Part shown: positions 56,268 to 62,868 of the stretch, one piece after another
Numbering within the stretch: position 1 is the first letter of the stretch
Layout of the letters: every line of letters begins with the position of its first letter
Assembly (NCBI RefSeq): GCF_023544445.1
Contig: NZ_JALPVJ010000001.1
Coordinates: 620,001-684,000 of the forward strand
DNA length: 64,000 nt
Direction of reading: 5' to 3'
From: Actinoplanes sp. M2I2
Lineage (GTDB): Bacteria; Actinomycetota; Actinomycetes; Mycobacteriales; Micromonosporaceae
Made by a program: the position numbers and the translations under genes
Notes under the pieces: generated by a model
The model's input: only the letters and a program-made list of their open reading frames with translations
What the model was told of the DNA's origin: nothing
Database searches by the model: none

Positions 56268-57709
56268 GCCTCCAATCGGAAGCGTTCGCCGTCGGCGCCG
56301 TACTCGACCCGGCCCCCGACCAGCCCCACGCGCTCCCCGACGCCGGTCAAGCCGGTGCCGGATCCGGGTAGCTCCTCGCCACCCGGCACGTCGCCGTGGT
56401 GGCCACCCAGCGAGTTGACGACCAGGATCCGGAGGTCACGGTCACCGCCGCCGTCGAGCAGCACCTCGATGTCGGCCCCCGGAGCGTGCTTGCGCGCGTT
56501 GGTCAGCGCCTCCTGCACCACCCGGTAGGCCGTCCGCCCCAGCTCCTGCGAGGGCGATGCCCGCGGCACCACCCACGCGAAGTCGATGTTCATCCCCGCC
56601 GTCCGCGCCCCGTCCAGCAGATCGGGCAGATCCCAGAACCGAGGCTGCGGCGGCTCAGGCTGAAAGCGTTCCAACCGTTCACGGACGCCTTCCGTCCAGG
56701 CCTCGTCCTCCGCGTCGGTCTCCGACTCCGCCTCCTCAAGGATCTTGGCCCACATGTCGTCGGAGTCCGGTGTTGCGGCGTCCTGCTCAGCCCCCGCCTC
56801 GCCGCGGCCGCCGCGGTCGCCGGAGTCGCTGCGTTCGTCAGAGTCGCCGCGTTCGCCGGGGTTGCCGGGGTTGCCGGAATCGTTCTGCTGACGCCGTGCA
56901 AGATCCGCCGAAGCGTTCAAGCCGGTGTGGGGTTGGTCCGGCTGACGCAGGACGCCGATGACGGAGCGCAGCTCTTCCAGCGCCTCATGGGAGCTGACCC
57001 GGATCGTGCGCGCGGCCGCCGCGATTTCGTCGGGACGGGCGTCGGCGCGGACCTCCAGGGCGCCCGCGTGCAGGCTGACCATGGACATGCGGTGGGCGAG
57101 CACGTCATGCATCTCGCGGGCGATGCGGGCGCGTTCGGTGAGGCGGGCCTGCTGCATCCGCAGTCGCTGCTGAGCCAGCGCGTTCGCCGCCTCGGCCCGC
57201 AGCGTCGAGGTCAGATGGCGATAGGCCCGAAGGAACAGCCCCCAGCCGGCCGCGGCCAGCACGGTCACGGATCGCAGAAGCAGATCGACCCAGAGCTCGA
57301 AAGGCGGGTCGTGCTGCAGCGCGTAATAGACGACGCCCGTGCCGACGTGGGCGGCGGCGAGCCCCAGCACGAGAACCGCCCGCCGGCGGATGGCGACGGT
57401 GAAGAGCGCCATCAGGATCGGTCCCGTCGCCATCACCGAGATGACGCCGAGTGGCAGGAGCGCGAGGCACACCCCGAGCGGCCATCGTCGGCGCACGAGC
57501 AGAGCGGGCGCACAAGCGACACCGATCGCCACGTCAGCCTGCCACGGGATGGCCGCGTGCGGCGCGGTCGCGTCGCCCAGCACGACCATCACGGCGCCGT
57601 AGGCCAGCGCGATCAGCACAGCCATGGTGTCGGCCGCCCGGTCGCGCAGCACCGCGTGCCGGCTGCCCGGCGGACCGGGCACCAGCAAGGCGAACAGGAG
57701 CGACGACAT
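56246..57709 (-). CDS. Sensor histidine kinase, NarL/DesK type, with acidic inter-domain insert
   Basis: A 487-residue kinase. Five or six membrane helices (about residues 28-160) precede HisKA_3 with ARIAREMHDVLAHR (His201). The domain boundary then carries an inserted hydrophilic stretch of about 100 residues (269-365) rich in N, G, D, E, S (NSGNPGNPGERGDSDERSDS), absent from ordinary family members. The HATPase_c domain follows (QEALTNARKHAPG; GTGLTGVGERVGLVGG). Its stop lies inside the start region of the partner response regulator. ATG at 57709 lacks an obvious ribosome-binding site. Confidence 0.87.
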   Translation of the reverse strand: MSSLLFALLVPGPPGSRHAVLRDRAADTMAVLIALAYGAVMVVLGDATAPHAAIPWQADVAIGVACAPALLVRRRWPLGVCLALLPLGVISVMATGPILMALFTVAIRRRAVLVLGLAAAHVGTGVVYYALQHDPPFELWVDLLLRSVTVLAAAGWGLFLRAYRHLTSTLRAEAANALAQQRLRMQQARLTERARIAREMHDVLAHRMSMVSLHAGALEVRADARPDEIAAAARTIRVSSHEALEELRSVIGVLRQPDQPHTGLNASADLARRQQNDSGNPGNPGERGDSDERSDSGDRGGRGEAGAEQDAATPDSDDMWAKILEEAESETDAEDEAWTEGVRERLERFQPEPPQPRFWDLPDLLDGARTAGMNIDFAWVVPRASPSQELGRTAYRVVQEALTNARKHAPGADIEVLLDGGGDRDLRILVVNSLGGHHGDVPGGEELPGSGTGLTGVGERVGLVGGRVEYGADGERFRLEAWLPWQE

Positions 57710-57818
57710 GAGCGGAGCCTACGAGGCGACGAGTCCGTTGGGGACCTACCAAAGTACTGGGTCGACCCCCGACCGATGGCGGCTGTGCTCAGCGGCGCGA
57801 GCGGCGATTCTCAGCGCC

Positions 57819-59180
57819 ATGACTTTTCCTCCGGCAATCGTCTGGGCTCTGGTCGCTGCTTCCTGGGGTGCGGTCGCAGGGTGGTGGACACCGCGCGGCC
57901 CGCTCACCGTCACCCAAGCATTGTGCTCGGTCGGAGTCAGCGCCGCGATCGGGTGGGCCGCCGGCCGGTCCGGCCGGTCCCGTCTGGTGTGGCTGGTGCC
58001 GGTCTTCTTCGTCGTGGCGCTCGAGCTAACCCGCGCCCGTGTCGCCGGTCCGTCCACCGGCCCTCCACATGCCAGCCCGTTCGGCGTGATCGTCTTGATC
58101 GCCGGTCGGGGAGTGCAGGCGGTGCTGACCTTGCTGCCGCTCCTGCTGGGCCTCGCGATCGGCCGGGGCGTCCGCCGGCGGCTGGGTCGTGTGCTCGTGG
58201 CCCTGCCCGCGGCCGGTCTGCTCCTGCTGACCGCCGTCATCGCCGTGCCTGCCCGCACCGCGCCGATCACGGGTGGCGTGGCCGAGTTGACCCAGGTCGG
58301 GCGCCTCGGCGTCATGATCCGCGGGGCGAGGGCCGACCTGCCGGTGCTGCTGTTCGTGCCGGGCGCTCCCGGCGGGTCCGAGCTGGGTAACGTCCGCAAC
58401 CGCCTGGCGCCTGTCGAGCAGCGATTCATCATGGCCACCCTCGACCGGCGAGGCGGTGGCTCGTCCTATCCGGCGCTCGACCCGACCTCGCGCGTGACGC
58501 CCGACCGGATGGTCGACGACATCCTCGAGGTGGCCGACTATCTACGCGGGCGCTTTCGCCAACACAAGATCTACCTGCTCGGTCATTCCGGCGGCTCGAT
58601 CCTGTCCGTCCTCGCGGTGCGGCGGCACCCGGAGAAATTCGCGGCCTACATCGGCACCGGCCAGGCCGTCGACCTGCCCGCGAGCGACCAGATCTTCTAC
58701 GACGACATCCTGGCCTGGGCGCGTTCCAGCGGTCGCGAGGGGGTGGTCCGGCAGCTGACCAGGCAGGGTCCGCCCCCATATCCCGACTTCTGGGCCTACG
58801 AGCCGATCCTGACCTACCAGAACCAGGCGTACGACCAGGAGCCGCTCGACCTGGGGCTGGGCGTCCGGGAGTACACGCTGCTGCAGAAGGCGCATGTGCT
58901 GAACGCGATCCTTGATACCTGGAGCGTCCTCTATCCCCGGATGCAGGGCATCGATCTGCGCCGCGATGTGCCGAGCTTGACGGTGCCGACGTGGTTCCTC
59001 CTGGGCGGCAACGAGATGCGCGGTCTACGGGTCCTCTTCGACGATTGGTACGCGCGGCTGCGGGCACCCGACAAGAGACTGGTCGTCGTGCCGGGCGCCG
59101 GTCACCCGGTGCTCTTCGAGCGGCCCGAGCGATTCGTCGAGGTGCTGGACGAGGTGCTCGACGATGTGCCGGCCCGGTAG
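57819..59180 (+). CDS. Alpha/beta hydrolase with N-terminal five-helix membrane domain
   Basis: A 453-residue protein. Five membrane helices (about residues 8-145) precede an alpha/beta hydrolase domain. It has LFVPGAPGGSE (oxyanion region, about 180), GGGSSYPALDP (about 208), nucleophile elbow GHSGGS with Ser257, and GAGHPVLFE with the catalytic His near residue 429. It resembles prolyl-iminopeptidase-like hydrolases. The hydrolase side is probably extracytoplasmic or membrane-proximal. ATG at 57819; no strong ribosome-binding site. Substrate unknown. Confidence 0.82.
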   Translation: MTFPPAIVWALVAASWGAVAGWWTPRGPLTVTQALCSVGVSAAIGWAAGRSGRSRLVWLVPVFFVVALELTRARVAGPSTGPPHASPFGVIVLIAGRGVQAVLTLLPLLLGLAIGRGVRRRLGRVLVALPAAGLLLLTAVIAVPARTAPITGGVAELTQVGRLGVMIRGARADLPVLLFVPGAPGGSELGNVRNRLAPVEQRFIMATLDRRGGGSSYPALDPTSRVTPDRMVDDILEVADYLRGRFRQHKIYLLGHSGGSILSVLAVRRHPEKFAAYIGTGQAVDLPASDQIFYDDILAWARSSGREGVVRQLTRQGPPPYPDFWAYEPILTYQNQAYDQEPLDLGLGVREYTLLQKAHVLNAILDTWSVLYPRMQGIDLRRDVPSLTVPTWFLLGGNEMRGLRVLFDDWYARLRAPDKRLVVVPGAGHPVLFERPERFVEVLDEVLDDVPAR

Positions 59181-59189
59181 TCGCCCTGA

Positions 59190-59234
59190 GGCCCCGTTGC
59201 TCGCCGGCTATCCGATCGCCGGGCGTACGGGGCC
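59190..59234. terminator. Bidirectional hairpin terminator
   Basis: GGCCCCGT (59190-59197) pairs with ACGGGGCC (59227-59234), enclosing a second helix of CGCCGG with CCGGCG type. It lies between the convergent hydrolase and anthranilate synthase genes. Confidence 0.65.
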
Positions 59235-59286
59235 GGTGGCCCAAGCGGAGGCTCTCGATCCCCTTGAACCACCGGCATTATCTTCG

Positions 59287-61191
59287 CTACCCGTTCTTGG
59301 CGATGCTAATCACGTCGGACATCACTTCCGGCAGAAGTTCGGCGAGCACGGCCACGCCGTCGCGGCTCAGCACCGACTCCGGGTGGAACTGCAAACCGGC
59401 GAATCCGGTGCCCCGCAACGCATGCACGGCCGAGTCGGTGGTGTCGCGAGCGATCTCCACCCGGCCGTACGGGGTGTCCCATTCATCGACGGCCGAAAGC
59501 GCGGTGAAGCTCGAGTAGAAGCCGATCCTCCGCCGCGTCCCGAAGAGGTCGATCTCCCGGGCCAGCCCCTGATAGGGCGAGACGCGCCGGTGCAGGTCGA
59601 GCCCGAGCAGCCCGGCGAGGATCTGATGCCCGAGGCACACGGTCAGCAGCGGCTTCCCTTCCGCCAGCCGGGCCGCGACCAGCTCCCGCATCACCGCCAT
59701 CTTCGGGTCGGCCTGATCGCCGGGGTCGCCGGGCCCCGGCCCGGCGACGACCAGGTCGGCATCAGCCACGGCCACGCCGGCACCGGTTCCTGCGGCACCG
59801 GTTACGGCGGCACCGGTTACGGCGGCACTTGCCACGGCGGTATCGGTCATGGGGGTACCGGCTGGGCGCAGGGCCGTCCACGGGACGACCGTGACGGTCA
59901 GCCCGAGGGCCCGCAACTGGTGGGCCAGCATCGCGGTGAAGGTGTCCTCCGCGTCGACGATCACGGCCGTCCGGCCGGCCAGGCCGGGGACGGTGAGCGC
60001 GTCCGGCGCCCGCGAGTCGAGCCAGAAACGGGCCAGCCCCTCGTTGCGTGCGGCCAGCGCCGCCCGTACCTCCGGCGACTCCACCTCGGCGCGGGCCGGC
60101 CCGGGGCGGGACGCGACGGCGCCGAGCGCGGCCAGGACGCCCGCGGCCTTCGTGTGGGTTTCCGCGACCTCGCCCGCCGCTGTCGAGTGGCGTACGAGGG
60201 TGGCGCCGACCGGCACGCGCAGGGCGCCGTCCGGCGAGATCTCGGCCGTGCGAATCAGGATCGGCGCGTCCAGGGTCTGCCGGCCCTGGTCGTCGTGGTC
60301 GAGCAAGGCAAGCACGCCGGCGTAGTAGCCACGCCCGCGGCGCTCGTGGCGGGCGATCACCCGGCAGGCGTTCTCGATGGGGCTGCCGGTCACGGTCGGG
60401 GCGAACATGGTTTCGCGCAGCACGTCGCGCACGTCGAGGGAGCCGCGCCCGGCCAGGAGGTATTCGGTGTGGGTCAGGTGCGTCATCTGTTTGAGGTAGG
60501 GCCCGGCGACCTGACCGCCGTGCTCGGCCACGGTCGCCATCATCTTGAGCTCCTCGTCGAGCACCATGTAGAGCTCCTCGATCTCCTTCGGGTCGCGCAG
60601 GAAGTCGAGCAGGTGGCCCGAGCCGTTGCGGAAGGTGCCGCTGATCGGGTTCATCATGGTGATGCCGTCGACCACGCTGACGTGCCGCTCCGGGGTGGCG
60701 CCGACCAGCGTGCGGGTGCCGGTGTGCACGAGGAACGTCCAGTAGGTGCCCTGCTCGGCGGCGAGCAACCGGCCGAAGGCGGCTCGCGCGGCGGCGATCG
60801 GGTCGCCGTCGACCCGCGCGGTGTAGACCCGGTGGATCACGAAGTTGGCGCCCTCCCCGCGGCCGATCTCGTCGCGCAGCACGTCCTCGACGATCGCGCC
60901 GTAGGCGTCGTCGGAGAGGTCGAATCCGCCACCGCTGATGCTGAGCGGCCCGGGTGGGAAGGCGTCGAGCGGTTCCTGGCGCGACGACCGCACGACCAGG
61001 CACTCGAGGGGTGCGCCGTCGTCGACGCAGTCGAAGCCGCGCTCGGTGATCTGCCGGTAGGGGATGACGGCCAGCGTGGGGCGGCCCCGGTGCAGCGGGA
61101 TGTCGTCGAGCGAGGCAACGGTGACGACGTCGCCTTCGAGCACCTCGACGTGGTCGGCGCCGTCCCGGTGGAGCAGGGCGAAAGGCCGCAT
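59287..61191 (-). CDS. Fused anthranilate synthase (TrpE-TrpG), attenuator-controlled
   Basis: A 634-residue fusion. The chorismate-binding (TrpE-like) half covers about residues 1-410 (TMMNPISGTFRNG, GRGYYAGVLALLDHDD, RTAEISPDGALRVPVGATLV). A linker with AAVTGAA repeats (about 445-475) joins it to a class I amidotransferase (CLGHQILAGLLG with catalytic Cys; QFHPES). It converts chorismate and glutamine to anthranilate, or in PhzE-type enzymes to 2-amino-2-deoxyisochorismate. The trp attenuator upstream favours the anthranilate role. No other trp or phz genes are adjacent. ATG at 61191 follows AGAGGACC. Confidence 0.9.
   Translation of the reverse strand: MRPFALLHRDGADHVEVLEGDVVTVASLDDIPLHRGRPTLAVIPYRQITERGFDCVDDGAPLECLVVRSSRQEPLDAFPPGPLSISGGGFDLSDDAYGAIVEDVLRDEIGRGEGANFVIHRVYTARVDGDPIAAARAAFGRLLAAEQGTYWTFLVHTGTRTLVGATPERHVSVVDGITMMNPISGTFRNGSGHLLDFLRDPKEIEELYMVLDEELKMMATVAEHGGQVAGPYLKQMTHLTHTEYLLAGRGSLDVRDVLRETMFAPTVTGSPIENACRVIARHERRGRGYYAGVLALLDHDDQGRQTLDAPILIRTAEISPDGALRVPVGATLVRHSTAAGEVAETHTKAAGVLAALGAVASRPGPARAEVESPEVRAALAARNEGLARFWLDSRAPDALTVPGLAGRTAVIVDAEDTFTAMLAHQLRALGLTVTVVPWTALRPAGTPMTDTAVASAAVTGAAVTGAAGTGAGVAVADADLVVAGPGPGDPGDQADPKMAVMRELVAARLAEGKPLLTVCLGHQILAGLLGLDLHRRVSPYQGLAREIDLFGTRRRIGFYSSFTALSAVDEWDTPYGRVEIARDTTDSAVHALRGTGFAGLQFHPESVLSRDGVAVLAELLPEVMSDVISIAKNG
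59776..59851. repeat. 15-bp coding tandem repeat in the TrpE-TrpG linker
   Basis: About five copies of CGGCACCGGTTACGG (+ strand), two of them identical, encode the Ala/Thr/Gly-rich linker between synthase and amidotransferase halves. Confidence 0.85.
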
Positions 61192-61245
61192 GGTGGTCCT
61201 CTTTCGGATCTCGGCGGCGCCGGCCGAGGCCCGACCATACGAAAA

Positions 61246-61266
61246 GGCCGCCTCGGGGAGGCGGCC
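61246..61266 (-). terminator. Trp attenuator terminator (segments 3:4)
   Basis: Minus-strand GGCCGCCTC (61266-61258) and GAGGCGGCC (61254-61246) form a 9-bp stem with 3-base loop followed by TTTTCG, a real T-run, unusual for this genome. It lies 55 bases before the trpE-trpG start. Segment 3 can alternatively pair with GGCGGCC at 61297-61291 to form an antiterminator. Confidence 0.87.
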
Positions 61267-61299
61267 GCGTGGTGGGTACGCGAGAAGTATGGCCGCCAG

Positions 61300-61335
61300 T
61301 CAGGCGGGCCACCAGTTCCTTCGCGCGTTCAGCAT
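61300..61335 (-). CDS. trpL: Trp leader peptide MLNARRNWWPA
   Basis: An 11-codon frame, ATG at 61335 to TGA at 61302-61300, with two tandem Trp codons (61314-61309). Its stop sits 2-3 bases before segment 2 of the attenuator (61298-61291). Stalling at the Trp codons would cover segment 1 (about 61313-61304) and free segment 2 to pair with 3, allowing read-through; completing translation favours the 3:4 terminator. A TAGGCT 7 bases before the ATG may be the -10. Confidence 0.87.
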   Translation of the reverse strand: MLNARRNWWPA

Positions 61336-61339
61336 GGTG

Positions 61340-61927
61340 CCGAGCCTACGACCCGCCGCCGAAGCCACACCACCCCCGTCCCAGATTTCCCCCGGCCGGA
61401 CCACCGCCGGAGCCGGCTGGGGCGCGCCGCTCATGCCAAGCGCCGCGCCGGAGCCAGGCGAGGACAAACGGGTGGGAACGGAGTGGCGCGACGGGTCAGG
61501 CGAGGACGAACGAGGCCCGCCGGGTCAGGTTGGAATGAGTGGCACGCCCTGCTTAGACCAGGACGGAAGCGGCCCGCCCTCGAAGGGGAAGGGGGTGGCG
61601 CGCTGGGTTGTACGAAGACGGAGTGGCCCGCCAGGTCAGGTGGGGACGAGTGGCGCGCCGGGATCGAGTGGACACGCAGTGGCGCGCCGGCATCGAGTGG
61701 GGACGAATTGGCGTGCCGAGATCGCGTGGGGACGCAGTGGCGTGCCGGGCTCGAGTGGGGATGGAGTGGCGCACCCGGCTTGGGTGGGGATGGAGTGGCG
61801 CACTCGATCGGGTGGGGACGGAGTGGCGTGCCGGGATCGGGTGGCGACGGGGTGGCACGCCAACATTGGGTGGGGACAGAGACGTGCTGGGTCAGGTGGC
61901 AGCCGAGCGGCGCGCCGGACTGGGCGG
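61340..61927. other. Repeat-filled interval upstream of the trp leader
   Basis: No gene is supportable here. The right two thirds are a 29-bp tandem repeat (see 61611-61890). The left part (61430-61610) contains diverged related motifs (GACGGAGTGGCGCG and similar). The trp promoter must lie within the first 60 bases or so. Confidence 0.65.
61611..61890. repeat. 29-bp tandem repeat, about 9-10 units
   Basis: The landmark GTGG(G)GAC recurs at 61640, 61668, 61697, 61726, 61755, 61784, 61812, 61841 and 61870, a 28-29 bp period. Consensus core is GTGGGGACGCAGTGGCGTGCC followed by GGGATCGA. Units differ at several positions and there are no spacers, so it is a minisatellite, not a CRISPR array. 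Confidence 0.9.
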
Positions 61928-62158
61928 TCAGTCGAAGGCGGAGCGGACGGCCTTGCGGGCCCACCGCATGCGGCCGAGGGCGCAGTCGGGGTGCTCGCCG
62001 AACTCCTGGGCCACCAGCTCGGCGCAGCGGGCCTCGCCGAGGCGGTCGACCGTGGTGGTCACCGCCTCGCGGATCAGCTCAGGGGTGGGGCTCTGTGAGC
62101 GCTGCAGGCTGGAGACGAAGAGAGCTTCGGTGCGGATCGAGTCGAGGACTGTGTTCAT
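61928..62158 (-). CDS. Small hypothetical protein, 76 aa
   Basis: An unrecognised 76-residue protein (MNTVLDSIRTEALFVSSLQ...), helical, with a mid-segment ELIREAVTTTVDRLGEARCAELVAQEFG and a basic C-terminus RMRWARKAVRSAFD. This layout resembles small actinomycete helical proteins of unknown role. ATG at 62158 follows GGGAGG at good spacing, strongly supporting it over the longer frame. Confidence 0.72.
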   Translation of the reverse strand: MNTVLDSIRTEALFVSSLQRSQSPTPELIREAVTTTVDRLGEARCAELVAQEFGEHPDCALGRMRWARKAVRSAFD

Positions 62159-62465
62159 CGGAAACCTCCCGGGCGGCGCAAGTGGGGCCTGCAACCAGAA
62201 CACCCGAGCGCGGATGCAGGTGTGCTGCGTGGCGGGTGCGCGTGGGTTGCACAAGTCGGCACTCCTCGGCTTCTGCCGGGGGCGGTGGCGCCGCCGGCTG
62301 TCTCGTGCGGGTGCATCGGCATTTGCGGAGGGGCCTCTGCTGGGGGCGGTGGTGCCGCCGGCAATCCGGGCGGGCGCGTCGGCATTCTCGGAGCGGCCTC
62401 ACAAGTCCGACTAACCGGATATGGTCCCGAAGTAGCGTCTGCGCTGACAACCGAGGGAGAGTGCC
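62159..62465. other. Intergenic region with an imperfect 64-bp direct repeat
   Basis: Units at about 62273-62336 and 62337-62402 share CTG(C/-)(C/T)GGGGGCGGTGG and CGTCGGCAT/CATCGGCAT blocks at 64-base spacing; a poorer third copy precedes them. The divergent promoters of the 76-aa gene and the receiver gene must lie here; I cannot place them. Confidence 0.6.
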
Positions 62466-62840
62466 GTGACGGTGGTCCTGGTCGCCGATGACGACGCCGA
62501 CATCCGCGACCTGGTGGCGTTCAAGCTGGAGCAGGCGGGCTTCGAGGTGATCGCCGTCGAGGACGGGCAGGCCGCGGTCGAGCAGGCTCGTGATCGGCAG
62601 CCCACGCTGGCCGTGCTCGACGTGTCCATGCCGGGGCTGTCCGGCATCGACGTGTGCCGCAAACTGCGGGCCGACCCGTCCACGGCCGGGATCCTGATCA
62701 TCATGTTGACCGCGCGCGTGCAGGAACAGGACGTCGAGGGTGGTTTCAGCGCCGGCGCCGACGACTATGTGACCAAGCCGTTCAGCCCGCGCGAGTTGGT
62801 GTCACGCATTCAATCCCTTCTGAGCCGGGCCCGGGCTTGA
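62466..62840 (+). CDS. Stand-alone response regulator receiver (CheY-like)
   Basis: A 124-residue single receiver domain. It has acidic residues in ADDDADIRD (residues 8-10), phospho-acceptor Asp in LAVLDVSMPG (about 53), Thr in MLTARV (about 81) and Lys in VTKPFSPREL (about 103). No output domain. GTG at 62466 follows GAGGGAGAG. It lies 28 bases before a histidine kinase gene and is its probable partner. Confidence 0.92.
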   Translation: MTVVLVADDDADIRDLVAFKLEQAGFEVIAVEDGQAAVEQARDRQPTLAVLDVSMPGLSGIDVCRKLRADPSTAGILIIMLTARVQEQDVEGGFSAGADDYVTKPFSPRELVSRIQSLLSRARA

Positions 62841-62868
62841 GGGCCGGTCGGCCGGACGCTACGGGACG

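Noticed and set aside
59287-61191. Part of a phenazine cluster (phzE)
   Set aside because: The fusion has PhzE-like architecture, but no phz genes flank it and the Trp attenuator indicates control by tryptophan.
61611-61890. CRISPR-like array (29-bp repeats)
   Set aside because: The repeats are contiguous with no unique spacers and no cas genes are nearby; it is a minisatellite.
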